Counted from the first letter of the stretch, positions 55,508 through 64,000 are shown. The stretch: 64,000 nucleotides of DNA from an uncultured Muribaculaceae bacterium (GCA_910587425.1 CAJUKU010000011.1:1-64000), one strand, 5' to 3'. Translations and numbers: made by a program. The notes: a model not told the origin generated them from the sequence alone.

Positions 55508-56245
55508 ATGATGAGAGCTTTACGTCAGGTATTCATGCGGATTCTTGCGGTGGCGGCTGTGGCTGCTGCCGGCACATGCGGTGCGTCGGCACTTGACTTC
55601 GGTCAGGGACCGCTCAACCGCCCGTATACCGACGGGCGTGCATGGCACCTCGGCTTCTCCGTCGGAATGCATGTGCAGGACGCGCGTCTGAGCCACGAAG
55701 GACTCATGACCGACGACGGACGCACATGGTTCCTCTCCCAACCGTCGTACTCACCCGGATTCTGCGTGGGAGGACTGATAGACTTCCGGTTCAACGACTA
55801 TTTCAACCTCCGCATCTCCCCCGGACTATGGTTCGGCAACCGCAACATACGCATGATCGACACACAGAGCGACGAGACCCGCTCACAGAATGTGAAGTCG
55901 ACATTCGTCGTGCTGCCGATTGATGTGAAATTCTCATCCGTGCGCTACCGCAACTCGCGCCCCTATCTGACGGCAGGTGTCATGCCCGCGTTCGATGTGG
56001 CGAAGAAGCGTGTCGAGGCGCTGCGCTTCAAGCAGTTCGACGCCTACCTCACCGTAGGCATAGGCTGCGACTTCTACCTGCCGTACTTCAAGCTCAATCC
56101 TGAGCTGAAATTCTGCTTCGGGCTCACCGACGTGTTGCAGCACAACCGCCCCGACCTCGCCGACGACCCGGCTAACCTCGACATCACCCGCTCGCTGCGC
56201 CGCGTCAGCTCGCGCATGCTTGTGCTGACATTCTATTTTGAATAA
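55508..56245 (+). CDS. porT: PorT family outer-membrane beta-barrel protein
   Basis: A 245-residue protein with an N-terminal signal peptide ending near Ala27. It matches PorT: RPYTDGRAWHLGFSVGMHVQDARLSHEGL is replaced here by the segments RPYTDGRAWHLGFSVG and MHVQDARLSHEGL, then PSYSPGFCVGGLIDFRFNDY, PIDVKFSS, RPYLTAGV and a final strand ending in Phe-Glu. PorT is needed for secretion of gingipains through the type IX system in Porphyromonas and has an 8-strand barrel-like pattern. The start may be ATG 55508 or the adjacent ATG 55511. It lies 13 bp upstream of porP, whereas in P. gingivalis porT is at a separate locus as I recall. Confidence 0.85.
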   Translation: MMRALRQVFMRILAVAAVAAAGTCGASALDFGQGPLNRPYTDGRAWHLGFSVGMHVQDARLSHEGLMTDDGRTWFLSQPSYSPGFCVGGLIDFRFNDYFNLRISPGLWFGNRNIRMIDTQSDETRSQNVKSTFVVLPIDVKFSSVRYRNSRPYLTAGVMPAFDVAKKRVEALRFKQFDAYLTVGIGCDFYLPYFKLNPELKFCFGLTDVLQHNRPDLADDPANLDITRSLRRVSSRMLVLTFYFE

Positions 56246-56258
56246 CACGCCCACACGA

Positions 56259-57245
56259 ATGACACGTACGCTCCGCTTACTGCTCGCACTCGTTGCCGCC
56301 ACGCTCACGCTCACTGCAGCGCGGGCGCAGACCGACGCGCTGCTCACGCAGTATTTCGAAGTGCCATCATATTACAACCCCGCCGCCACAGGCACCACCG
56401 ACATGCTGCGCATACGCGGCGCCTCGCGACTGCAGTGGGTGGGTATCGACAACGCCCCGCGCACGTTTCTCGCACTCGCCGAGTCGCCATTCAACCTCGC
56501 CGGCAAGCGCCTCGGCGCCGGACTATGGGTGCGCCAGGAGCGGCTGGGACTTTACGATGACCTCTCGCTCGCCCTGCAGGTGAGCTACAAGATCCGCCTG
56601 GCGGGCGGCACGCTCTCCATCGGCGTTCAGCCGGGGGTGATCACCGAGAAATTCCGGGGATCGGAGGTGTTCATACCCGACGACGACAATTACCACGAGG
56701 AGACCGACGAGGCGATACCGCGCAGCGACATGAGCGGCACCGCGTTCGACCTCGGCGCGGGCGTGCACTACACCCGCAGGGGATTCTACGCCGCGCTGTC
56801 GTGCACGCACCTCACGCAGCCCACGGTCAGCTTCTCGAGCGAGACATCCTCGTCGACCGAGGCGGTGAGCGTATTTGAATTTACGGCGCGCCGCACGCTG
56901 TTTTTCACCGCCGGAGGCAATATCCGCCTGCGGAATCCGTTATTTGAAGTGATGCCGTCGATGCTGCTCGCATCCGATTTCACATTCACCACCGTGCAGG
57001 CTACACTGCGCATGCGCGTCAAGAGCCTCTTCTCGTTCGGGGTCGCCTACCGCCACAACGACGCCGTCAGCCTCCTGCTCGGCGCCGAGTACCGCCAGTT
57101 TTTCCTCGGTTACTCGTTCGACTATCCCACCACCGAGATCGCACGCGCATCGCACGGCAGCCATGAGATCGTGGCGGGCTACTCGCTCCGTCTCGACCTC
57201 TCCGGGCAGAACCGATTCAAGCAGAAGAGCATACGCATACTCTGA
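56259..57245 (+). CDS. porP: T9SS outer-membrane protein PorP/SprF family
   Basis: A 328-residue barrel protein with a signal peptide (to about 25, TAARAQ). The family block QYFEVPSYYNPAATGTTDML is at the mature N-terminus, and LQWVGIDNAPRTFLALAESP and FGVAYRHNDAVSLLLGAEYR follow. PorP/SprF proteins work with the PorK/N ring and help attach or anchor secreted proteins. I start at ATG 56259; a TTG at 56238 in frame overlaps the porT stop and would spoil the signal peptide. porK follows after 48 bp. Confidence 0.9.
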   Translation: MTRTLRLLLALVAATLTLTAARAQTDALLTQYFEVPSYYNPAATGTTDMLRIRGASRLQWVGIDNAPRTFLALAESPFNLAGKRLGAGLWVRQERLGLYDDLSLALQVSYKIRLAGGTLSIGVQPGVITEKFRGSEVFIPDDDNYHEETDEAIPRSDMSGTAFDLGAGVHYTRRGFYAALSCTHLTQPTVSFSSETSSSTEAVSVFEFTARRTLFFTAGGNIRLRNPLFEVMPSMLLASDFTFTTVQATLRMRVKSLFSFGVAYRHNDAVSLLLGAEYRQFFLGYSFDYPTTEIARASHGSHEIVAGYSLRLDLSGQNRFKQKSIRIL

Positions 57246-57293
57246 CCGCAAATCAGGCACGAACCATCATAGTACGTCACATAAAAGTAACTT

Positions 57294-58745
57294 ATGAAGC
57301 AACTTACATTATATATCACACTCTCCGCCCTCGCAGCCGCGCTATGGGGCTGCGCCGCCGGCAGCCGCAATGCAGCCGGGGGTGAGCTGACAGGTGTCGG
57401 CGCCTCGACATGGACAGAGCCTACCCCTTACGGCATGGTGCTCGTCAGCCGTGGCTCCATCAAGGCTGGACCGCAGGAGGCTGACTCCGTATGGGGCACG
57501 CGTCCCGACGCGCACGGTGTGAGCGTCGACGCTTTCTGGATGGATGAGACCGAGGTCACCAATGCCGAGTACAAGCAGTTTGTCTACTGGGTGCGCGACT
57601 CCATCATCCGCGAGCGTCTCGCCGATCCTGCATACGGAGGCAACGAGGAGTACAAGATCGAGGAGGACCGCGACGGCAACCCCATCGAGCCGCGCCTCAA
57701 CTGGAACAAACCTATACCATGGCGCAACGCCGACGAAGACGAGCTGCGCGCCATCCAGAGCCTCTACCGCACCAATCCCATCACCGGCGTGGCTGAACTC
57801 GATCCCGAGCAGCTGACGTACCGCTACGAGGTGTATAACCAGACGGAGGCTGTGAAGCGCAAATACCGCCGCGATCCGCGCCGCCGCGTGCTCAACACTG
57901 ATCTGGAGCCTGACAATACCGTGCCTACGATCACTAAAGACACCGCATGGATCGACGACGACGGTCAGATCATACGCCGCACTATCACCCGACCGCTGAC
58001 CGGCGAATATGACTTCCTCAACACATACATCGTCTCTGTCTACCCCGACACTACGGCATGGGTCAACGATTTCGACAACGCCTACAATGAGCCTTACGTG
58101 CGCCTCTACTTCTCGCATGGCGGCTACAACGACTATCCCGTGGTAGGTGTCAGCTGGGAGCAGGCTAACGCTTTCGCGGCATGGCGCACAGCGTTCCTCA
58201 AGCGCTCCATAGGGCGCGAGGGGATATATATCGAGCCTTACCGCCTCCCGACCGAAGCTGAGTGGGAGTATGCCGCACGCGCCGGAGTGAGCGAGAACAA
58301 GTATCCCTGGGAGGGGGATCTGCCGCTCACGGAGGAGAAGGGGTGCTTCTACGCCAACTTCAAGCCGCAGGAGGGCAACTACGTGCAGGACGGTCATGTG
58401 ATCACCTCGCGCGTGGGAACATACGCCCCCAACGATTTCGGACTCTACGACATGGCGGGCAACGTGAGCGAATGGACCTCGACGGCATTCACCGAGAGTG
58501 TCAGCAAGCTCAAGAGCGACCTCAACCCCGAATACCGCTACGATGCCGCACCCGACGATCCCTACCGCCTCAAGCGCAAGATCGTGCGCGGCGGTTCATG
58601 GAAGGATGTGGCGCATAATATCCGCTCCGACATCCGCATGTGGGAGTACCAGAACGAGCAGCGCTCATTCATCGGCTTCCGCTGCGTGCGCACAAACATA
58701 GGCTTCGCCAAGGGGCAGAAGCAGAACAAACCCAACCGCAAGTAA
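57294..58745 (+). CDS. porK: T9SS lipoprotein PorK/GldK
   Basis: A 483-residue lipoprotein (Cys20, ALWGCAAG). The body is a formylglycine-generating-enzyme (SUMF1)-like fold: VSVDAFWMDETEVTNAEYKQF near the start, YPVVGVSWEQANAFAAWR, RLPTEAEWEYAAR, DMAGNVSEWTSTAF and VRGGSWKDVAHNIRSD. In GldK/PorK this fold is structural. PorK with PorN builds the periplasmic ring attached to the outer membrane. The central insertion (about 150-260), with RRDPRRRVLNTDLEPDNTVP, is a GldK feature. porL begins 15 bp downstream. Confidence 0.93.
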   Translation: MKQLTLYITLSALAAALWGCAAGSRNAAGGELTGVGASTWTEPTPYGMVLVSRGSIKAGPQEADSVWGTRPDAHGVSVDAFWMDETEVTNAEYKQFVYWVRDSIIRERLADPAYGGNEEYKIEEDRDGNPIEPRLNWNKPIPWRNADEDELRAIQSLYRTNPITGVAELDPEQLTYRYEVYNQTEAVKRKYRRDPRRRVLNTDLEPDNTVPTITKDTAWIDDDGQIIRRTITRPLTGEYDFLNTYIVSVYPDTTAWVNDFDNAYNEPYVRLYFSHGGYNDYPVVGVSWEQANAFAAWRTAFLKRSIGREGIYIEPYRLPTEAEWEYAARAGVSENKYPWEGDLPLTEEKGCFYANFKPQEGNYVQDGHVITSRVGTYAPNDFGLYDMAGNVSEWTSTAFTESVSKLKSDLNPEYRYDAAPDDPYRLKRKIVRGGSWKDVAHNIRSDIRMWEYQNEQRSFIGFRCVRTNIGFAKGQKQNKPNRK

Positions 58746-58760
58746 AAACTGACGCAGATC

Positions 58761-59579
58761 ATGCAAAAGATAAGGAAATACAAGAACGTGGTCGAACGCT
58801 TCCTCTCCGGCGAGGGGGGACAGCGGTTCTTCAACATCGCCTATTCGCTCGGTGCCGCCGTGGTGATTCTCGGCGCGCTGTTCAAGATCCTGCACCTTTC
58901 GGGTGGCGACGTGCTCCTCTCCGTGGGCATGGGCACCGAGGTGCTGATGTTTGTCCTGACCGCTTTCGACCGTCCGCAGCCCGACCATTCGATGCCGTCG
59001 TTCATCACCGGTGGTGTCGTCGGAGCGGTTCCCGCAGGGGATGAGACTGCGGTTCCGGCATCTGAAGGCGCCGCTGTGCCGACTCCGGTATCGTCAGGCG
59101 CGGCAGGTGGCGGAACGGTGATAATAGCCGGTGGCGGCGGTGGTGCCGTCCCCGCAGCAGCAGCCGGAACAGTGGTTATGCCGCCGGTAGCCGGCGCTGT
59201 CGCTCAACCGCAGGTTCCCGCACTGGAAGGTGTCGAGGATATGACCGACGGTGTGCGCCGCCTCGGAGCCACTATCGAGGAATATGTCGGCAAGATGGAG
59301 GATCTCAACCGCTCGCTCGCGGGATTGAACGCCATATATGAGATGCAGCTCCGTGGAGCGTCAGCACAGATGGATTCTGCCGGAAGCGTGCGCGAGAGCA
59401 TGCGCCGTATGCAGCAGATGTGCGAGACTACGGCGGCAAACAGCGCCGAGTACAGCGAGGAGGCGCGCCGCCTGACGGAGAATATCCGCCATCTCAACCG
59501 TGTCTATGCCCGTATGCTCGAGGCTATGACCCACAATCCGCTTGCCGCGGCAATGCCGGTGGAGCCGGAAAAGAACTGA
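58761..59579 (+). CDS. porL: T9SS inner-membrane motor protein PorL/GldL
   Basis: A 272-residue inner-membrane protein with two N-terminal transmembrane helices (about 25-45, NIAYSLGAAVVILGALFKI, and about 52-74, LLSVGMGTEVLMFVLTAF) containing the family's charged residue Glu. A Val/Ala/Gly/Pro-rich linker (about 85-155) and a cytoplasmic helical region (about 160-265) follow. GldL/PorL and GldM/PorM form the proton-driven motor that powers T9SS. The linker is low complexity. porM starts 34 bp after the stop. Confidence 0.92.
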   Translation: MQKIRKYKNVVERFLSGEGGQRFFNIAYSLGAAVVILGALFKILHLSGGDVLLSVGMGTEVLMFVLTAFDRPQPDHSMPSFITGGVVGAVPAGDETAVPASEGAAVPTPVSSGAAGGGTVIIAGGGGGAVPAAAAGTVVMPPVAGAVAQPQVPALEGVEDMTDGVRRLGATIEEYVGKMEDLNRSLAGLNAIYEMQLRGASAQMDSAGSVRESMRRMQQMCETTAANSAEYSEEARRLTENIRHLNRVYARMLEAMTHNPLAAAMPVEPEKN

Positions 59580-59613
59580 TACAGAAAACTACAGAAACCA
59601 ACAGATCCTACTG

Positions 59614-61167
59614 ATGTCGCAATCACACAGCCGAATGTCGCCCCGACAGAAGATGATCAACCTGATGTATATCGTCCTGACGGCAATGCTCGCGCTCAAC
59701 GTGTCGAGCGATGTGCTCGACGGTTTCACCCAGGTTGAGGACGGTCTGTCGCGCACCAACACCAACGTGGCGATGCGCAACGACGCCGTGTTTGCCACAC
59801 TCCGCTCGGCATCGGAGGCGAATCCGGAGAAAGCGGGCAGGTGGCACGAGCGCGCGCAGCAGATCCGCTCGGCTGCCGCGGCTGTCAATGCTACTATCGA
59901 CTCGCTCAAATATGCGATCGTGCGCAAGGCTGACGGTGCCGACGGCGATCCCGCCAACATCGACAACCGCGAGAACCTTGAGGCATCGTCGGTGGTAATG
60001 CTCAATCCCGCCACACGCCGCGGAGAGCATCTGCGCGCCGAGATCGACGCCTACCGCGAGATGGTATCCGGCGCTGTAGCCGACAGTGTGAAGCGTGCCG
60101 GAATAGAATCGATGCTATCCACCGCACCGCGCCGCGAAAGCGGCATCGATGCGCTCCGCTCATGGGAGAGCGTGCGCTTCGAGAACCAGCCGGTGGTTGC
60201 CGCCGTAGCGCTGCTCACAAAGCTGCAGAGCGATGTGCTCTATGCCGAGGGCGAGGCGCTTTCGTCGCTCCTGCAGTCGGTCGACGCCGGCGATGTCCGC
60301 GTCAACTCCCTCCAGGCGTTCGTTATACCGGAGTCGCGCTTCGTCATGCGCGGTACCCCCTACTCAGCTGATATAGTCCTTGCGGCTGTCGATACTACCG
60401 CACGACCTGATATAACAATAGGTGGCACTGCGCTGCCGGCGGGACAATCGCACTACACAGTCGATACACGCTCAAGCGGCACATTCGACTACTCCGGATT
60501 TCTTGAACTGCGTGGCGCCGACGGCACTACCGCCCGCCATCCGTTCACCTCATCCTATACCGTCATAGAGCCGACAGCAACAGTCTCGGCAACCATGATG
60601 AACGTGCTTTATGCCGGCATTGACAATCCGCTCGACATAGCCGTGCCGGGCGTGGCACCTACCGATGTCACCGCCACGATGACCGGTGGCACGCTTACCC
60701 GCGCGGCAAACGGATGGACCGCACAGCCGGCGCAGGGTGCCGACAAGGCGGTGATTACCGTCACGGCGCGTACGCCCGGCGGTCAGAACATGACGGTAGC
60801 CACCACAGAGTTCAAGGTGCGGCGTCTGCCTGATCCTGCGGCATACATAAGCCTCGGTGACGAGCGCTTCCGTGGTGACCGCCCCGTGCCGAAGACCTCG
60901 CTCATCTCCGCCAAAGGAATCGGAGCGGCTATCGACGATGGCGTGCTCGACATAGATTTCCGTGTCGTAGGCTTCGAGACCGTGTTTTTCGACTCGATGG
61001 GTAATGCGTTGCCCGAAGTTTCGGACGGTGCGCAATTCTCGCGTCGTCAGCTCGACTCGTTCCGCCGCCTGTCGCGTGGCAAGCGGTTCTACATCTCCCG
61101 CATACGCGCCGTGGGTCCCGACGGCACCGAGCGCACCCTCAATCCACTTGAAGTTATCGTGAACTGA
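59614..61167 (+). CDS. porM: T9SS motor stator/rotor protein PorM/GldM
   Basis: The 517-residue protein has a single N-terminal transmembrane helix (MINLMYIVLTAMLALNVS, about 11-28) followed by a long periplasmic region of successive domains (D1-D4 in known structures). The helical first part (to about 220) is followed by beta-rich repeats ending in FYISRIRAVGPDG. It spans the periplasm to contact the PorKN ring. Start at ATG 59614 (MSQSHSRMSPRQKM); the frame is open further upstream into porL but that region is not GldM-like. porN follows after 23 bp. Confidence 0.93.
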   Translation: MSQSHSRMSPRQKMINLMYIVLTAMLALNVSSDVLDGFTQVEDGLSRTNTNVAMRNDAVFATLRSASEANPEKAGRWHERAQQIRSAAAAVNATIDSLKYAIVRKADGADGDPANIDNRENLEASSVVMLNPATRRGEHLRAEIDAYREMVSGAVADSVKRAGIESMLSTAPRRESGIDALRSWESVRFENQPVVAAVALLTKLQSDVLYAEGEALSSLLQSVDAGDVRVNSLQAFVIPESRFVMRGTPYSADIVLAAVDTTARPDITIGGTALPAGQSHYTVDTRSSGTFDYSGFLELRGADGTTARHPFTSSYTVIEPTATVSATMMNVLYAGIDNPLDIAVPGVAPTDVTATMTGGTLTRAANGWTAQPAQGADKAVITVTARTPGGQNMTVATTEFKVRRLPDPAAYISLGDERFRGDRPVPKTSLISAKGIGAAIDDGVLDIDFRVVGFETVFFDSMGNALPEVSDGAQFSRRQLDSFRRLSRGKRFYISRIRAVGPDGTERTLNPLEVIVN

Positions 61168-61190
61168 TCACTCATCACATACGCAAAGCA

Positions 61191-62291
61191 ATGAAACGAA
61201 CACTCGCCATATTACTCCTCGCGGCCGCGGCTATCCTGCCTGCCGCAGCACAGCAGAGCACAAGCTCGGGCGTCAGCCGCCGTGCGGGCACCGACCGTAC
61301 GGAGCGCACATCGCATCGTGCGGCAAAAGCGCCGGTGAAAGCCGCCGCAACTACCGGCGCCGATGACGATGCCTCGCGCCTCGCATGGCAGAAGATCGTC
61401 TACCGCTCGCTCGACCTCACGAAGGCGGGAAATGCCGCGCTCTATTTCCCTGAGACGCCGTCGGCTGAAGGGGAGGAGAACATGTTCCGCATCATGATGC
61501 GGCTCATAGCCGACGGAACGCTGCCCGCTTACGAGTATCTTGACGGACATGAGGCTTTCGACGATGCGCACCGCATAAATGTAGCCGAGATGCTCGACCG
61601 CTTCCATATCCTCTATTCTACCGGAAAGGGGCACACGGAGCGCAATCCGGTCTATGTCGTCGAGACAGCCGATGTGCCTGCCGACGAGGTGCTGTCGTAC
61701 TACATCATCGAGTCGTGGGAGGTTGACCGCAACACCACGCGCATGTCTACCCGCGTGCGCGCCATCTGCCCGGTGCTTCACCGTGTGGGCGAGTTCGGGC
61801 AGGAAGCCGTGCGTTACCCGATGTTTTGGATGCGCTACGATGATCTGCGCCCCTATCTGCTGCAGCGCCCCATATTCACTGACGACGACAACAATCTCGC
61901 CACATCGACCTACGACGACTACTTCACCCTCAGTCTCTACGACGGTGAAATCTACAAGACGCGCAATCTCCGCAACAAGTCGATGATGCAGCTCTACCCC
62001 GATCCCGATGACCTTCAGCATGCCCGCGACAGCATAGACCGCCGCCTCAACACGTTTGAGGACGGACTGTGGGTGCCGTCGCTTGAGGAACTGGAGCGAC
62101 GCGCTCAGCTTGCCGAGAATAATGCCGCCGAAGCCGACAGCACGGCAGTAGGGGAGGAGCCTGCACGCCGCACGGCTAAGGCTGGGCGCGTGGCATCGGC
62201 ACGCAAAGCCGAGAAGCAGGCGAAGAAGAAGAAAAGCTCATCGCGAGTCAGCACCGGAGCCACCAGGAGCGTGCGCAACCGTAAGCGCTGA
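61191..62291 (+). CDS. porN: T9SS ring protein PorN/GldN
   Basis: A 366-residue periplasmic protein with a signal peptide (MKRTLAILLLAAAAILPAAA). The family core starts around residue 65 (WQKIVYRSLDLTKAGNAALYFP) and continues through SYYIIESWEVDRNTTRMSTR, PMFWMRYDDLRPYLL and a region ending in DDLQHARDSIDRRLN. The last 70 or so residues are an Ala/Glu- and Lys/Arg-rich low-complexity tail. It forms the periplasmic ring with PorK. A hairpin terminator closes the cluster. Confidence 0.92.
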   Translation: MKRTLAILLLAAAAILPAAAQQSTSSGVSRRAGTDRTERTSHRAAKAPVKAAATTGADDDASRLAWQKIVYRSLDLTKAGNAALYFPETPSAEGEENMFRIMMRLIADGTLPAYEYLDGHEAFDDAHRINVAEMLDRFHILYSTGKGHTERNPVYVVETADVPADEVLSYYIIESWEVDRNTTRMSTRVRAICPVLHRVGEFGQEAVRYPMFWMRYDDLRPYLLQRPIFTDDDNNLATSTYDDYFTLSLYDGEIYKTRNLRNKSMMQLYPDPDDLQHARDSIDRRLNTFEDGLWVPSLEELERRAQLAENNAAEADSTAVGEEPARRTAKAGRVASARKAEKQAKKKKSSSRVSTGATRSVRNRKR

Positions 62292-62317
62292 CAGATCCTG
62301 CCGCGCCATAAAATATA

Positions 62318-62366
62318 ACCGGAGGCTGCTTCCGCATTTGCGGGCTTGCAGCCTCCGGTCTGTTTT
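62318..62366. terminator. Shared terminator of porN and the sugar kinase gene
   Basis: ACCGGAGGCTGC (62318-62329) pairs perfectly with GCAGCCTCCGGT (62348-62359); CTGTTTTG follows on the plus strand, and an A/T-rich segment lies on the other side. It sits between convergent genes. Confidence 0.85.
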
Positions 62367-62384
62367 GTGTTACTTTCTGTGCTC

Positions 62385-63476
62385 TCAGGCGAACTGTGCG
62401 GCTATGAACTCACGCATCTCGGGAGTGTGTGCCTCGACGCTCTGAAGGAGCTTGAACTGTGCGCGTGTGCGCACAAGGTTGTGGTCGGGATACTGTATCT
62501 TATAGTATGTGTCGCCGTTGATGTAATCGGTCAGGAAACGCACAGCCTGCATGTAGGGGAAGAGTGCAGCGGCGTATGGCAGATTCTCGATTTCAAGCGG
62601 TGTGAGGAATCCGCGTGCCGATGAGAGGTAACCCTCGGTGAAAGCACGGAAGATATCCATGTTGAACTCCACGCGGTTCAGATCCTTGTCGTCCTCGGCG
62701 CCGGTGTTGGCTCCTGTGCGCAGGAAATCGCCGTAGTCGGAGAATATGAAGCTCGGCATTACGGTGTCGAGGTCGATCACGCACAGTATGCGTCCATCCT
62801 CGTCAAACATCATGTTGTTCACCTTCGTGTCGCAGTGGCAGATGCGTTTGGGCAGCTTTCCCTCGCGGTGCAGGCGCTCAGCCTTGCACATCTCCTCGGC
62901 GCGGCTCTCGAGCTCGTCGAGCAGCGGCTGCACCTCCTTTACGCGTCCCACGGGATCGGCGGCTACCGCATCGTGCAGCTGCTTGAGGCGGAACTCCATG
63001 TTGTGGAAGTCCGGAATGCTCTCTTTAAGCGTGTCGGGGATGTCGACGAGCGATGCCTGGAAGCGTCCGAAAGCCTCGCCGGCGAAACGCGATGATTCGG
63101 GGTTGACAGCCTCGAGTGTATGCGCGCGGGGAATGAACACCATCATGCGCCAGTAGGAGTCGCCATCGAAGTAATATGTGCGGTCGGTATTGTCGCGCAC
63201 AGGCAGGAAGCGAAGCACCTTTCGGTCAATATCATCCTCGCCCGCTGCCTCGAGTTTGCGGCGGATATGTGCCGTCACAGCCTGGATGTTGCGCTGAAGG
63301 GTCTCCACGTCGGTGAAGATGTTATGGTTGATGCGCTGCAGCACATAGTCGGGTGCAGTAGGCTCGGCGGTGCGTACGATGTAAGTGTCGTTGATCAGTC
63401 CGTTACCGAGCGGTTTCACGGTGTCGATTGTGCCCTCGGTTGCGAAATGGCTTACGATATCTTTGAAGTCTTTCAT
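62385..63476 (-). CDS. Sugar kinase of the aminoglycoside-phosphotransferase fold (NahK-like)
   Basis: A 363-residue cytoplasmic kinase-like protein. The APH fold is visible as PLGNGLINDTYIV (phosphate-binding N-lobe), the catalytic loop CHCDTKVNNMMFD (about 215-227) and the metal-binding VIDLDTVMPSFIFSDYGDF. That wording closely resembles N-acetylhexosamine 1-kinase NahK of bifidobacteria, which phosphorylates GlcNAc/GalNAc at the anomeric position. Together with the divergent GH109-like gene this suggests use of N-acetylhexosamines released from host glycans. Substrate assignment is inference. Start at ATG 63476; the -7 box lies 32-39 bp upstream. Confidence 0.78.
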   Translation of the reverse strand: MKDFKDIVSHFATEGTIDTVKPLGNGLINDTYIVRTAEPTAPDYVLQRINHNIFTDVETLQRNIQAVTAHIRRKLEAAGEDDIDRKVLRFLPVRDNTDRTYYFDGDSYWRMMVFIPRAHTLEAVNPESSRFAGEAFGRFQASLVDIPDTLKESIPDFHNMEFRLKQLHDAVAADPVGRVKEVQPLLDELESRAEEMCKAERLHREGKLPKRICHCDTKVNNMMFDEDGRILCVIDLDTVMPSFIFSDYGDFLRTGANTGAEDDKDLNRVEFNMDIFRAFTEGYLSSARGFLTPLEIENLPYAAALFPYMQAVRFLTDYINGDTYYKIQYPDHNLVRTRAQFKLLQSVEAHTPEMREFIAAQFA

Positions 63477-63507
63477 GTAATAATGCTGGTAGGTTATTAA
63501 ATTTCCA

Positions 63508-63515
63508 CAAATTTA
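63508..63515 (-). promoter_or_regulatory. Putative -7 box of the sugar kinase gene
   Basis: TAAATTTG on the minus strand (63515-63508) matches TAnnTTTG; no TTTG is found at the expected upstream spacing. Predicted leader about 26 nt. Confidence 0.45.
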
Positions 63516-63580
63516 GCGATATTTCCGCTATTATTCAGTGCTCGCGGTCGTAAAGTTATATTTTTCCGGAAAAAAATGAC

Positions 63581-63588
63581 TAACTTTG
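63581..63588 (+). promoter_or_regulatory. Putative -7 box of the GH109/oxidoreductase gene
   Basis: TAACTTTG is an exact TAnnTTTG match. A T-rich stretch (63560-63565) stands 15-20 bp upstream in place of TTTG. Predicted leader about 78 nt before ATG 63672. Confidence 0.5.
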
Positions 63589-63671
63589 AGGCAAGTTTGC
63601 GGCTTCTGCGTATGATCTGCCGCATGTACCGTAGAAAAAACATAGAATCAAACATACTTAAATCAATCATT

Positions 63672-64000
63672 ATGAAACTGAACAACCTTTTTGGCGCGTT
63701 CATGCTCGGTGCAGCCCTCCTGACGGGCGCACAGACTGTTGCTGCGCAATCGTTGTCCCCCTCCACGAAGTGGCATTGGGACAAGGGTACAATTGTTGTC
63801 GATACACCTCAGCGTGAGGCAGGGCAGGAGAATGTGCTCGGTCTGACCGTTCCCAAGATGGACAAGGTGCGTGTCGCATTCGTAGGACTCGGAATGCGCG
63901 GTCCCGGTGCGGTAGAGCGTTTCACACACATCCCCGGTGTGGAGATCGTTGCTCTCTGCGACTATGAGCCCGCCCGCGCTGAGCGTTGCCAGAAGTACCT
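63672..64000 (+). CDS. Gfo/Idh/MocA family enzyme, GH109-like (5' part, runs off window)
   Basis: Only the first 109 residues lie in the window. A signal peptide is present (FGAFMLGAALLTGAQTVAAQ). After a lead segment the Rossmann fold begins at about residue 65 (VRVAFVGLGMRGPGAVERF), followed by VEIVALCDYEPARAERC, where the Asp would bind NAD ribose. Secreted Gfo/Idh/MocA proteins of this wording in Bacteroidetes are usually GH109, NAD-dependent alpha-N-acetylgalactosaminidases. The catalytic part is outside the window, so the assignment is provisional. It diverges from the NahK-like kinase. Confidence 0.75.
   Translation, partial: MKLNNLFGAFMLGAALLTGAQTVAAQSLSPSTKWHWDKGTIVVDTPQREAGQENVLGLTVPKMDKVRVAFVGLGMRGPGAVERFTHIPGVEIVALCDYEPARAERCQKY

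Noticed and set aside
1..64000. CRISPR arrays, tRNA or rRNA genes.
   Set aside because: No regularly spaced repeats with spacers, no cloverleaf-like segments with the conserved T-loop, and no rRNA-like sequence were seen on reading; a tRNA scan was not possible here.

Overview
The window is a chromosomal segment of a Bacteroidota bacterium, order Bacteroidales, with Muribaculaceae as my best guess at family. That placement is inferred from gene content and not from a marker tree. The signs are a SusC/SusD pair, a complete core type IX secretion cluster (porT-porP-porK-porL-porM-porN), a GH57/glycosyltransferase/debranching glycogen cluster like that of Bacteroides, a PorT-type barrel and DUF3098, DUF4292 and DUF1343 proteins. 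Shine-Dalgarno sites are mostly absent, and Bacteroidetes promoters (TTTG, 19-21 bp, TAnnTTTG) recur. Most of the DNA is moderately GC-rich; one island at about 35.7-38.5 kb is clearly AT-rich.

Layout. 1-321: the 3' end of an SGNH hydrolase gene, apparently cut by a mobile-element end. 407-9135 (minus): a secreted multidomain GH31 enzyme, then a three-gene glycogen operon. 9419-13120 (plus): Na+/solute symporter, WYL regulator, trmD, upp. 13121-13629 is an AT-rich non-coding stretch with a terminator hairpin and a 21-bp dyad, leading into nadA, leuS and a DUF2461 gene. 18163-24023: an envelope/tRNA run (ftsX, DUF3098, uppP, truB, queA, YigZ, rnz, tadA). 24246-31092: a tripartite RND efflux pump followed by an LpxA-family acyltransferase. 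31253-35667: manC-type gene, panB, a DUF1343/NamZ-like gene (minus) and bioB.

35740-38388 is a compact AT-rich restriction-modification island: XRE controller, N6-adenine methylase and BsuBI/PstI-family endonuclease, all overlapping. 38641-43040 holds dut, a TPR lipoprotein, a DUF4292 lipoprotein and an EnvC-like coiled-coil/LytM protein. 43041-48999 (minus) holds a flippase, MATE exporter, msrAB and a GH2 enzyme, with a 195-bp hierarchical palindrome between flippase and MATE. 49437-54741 is a susC-susD pair with its own promoter and a strong terminator. 54742-55507 is non-coding and largely a roughly 530-bp nested inverted-repeat element. 55508-62291 is the T9SS cluster. 62385-64000 has a NahK-like sugar kinase divergent from a GH109/Gfo-Idh-MocA enzyme that runs off the window.

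Functional threads: envelope biogenesis and division (ftsX, EnvC-like, uppP, LpxA-like, flippase, DUF4292), glycan capture and breakdown (GH31, GH2, SusCD, GH109 with NahK), protein export (T9SS) and genome defence (R-M). The least explained parts are two large palindromic intergenic elements, the R-M island and its upstream repeats, an RND permease with an unusual extra hydrophobic insertion, and a palindrome at a putative nadA promoter. No CRISPR array, tRNA or rRNA gene was recognised.
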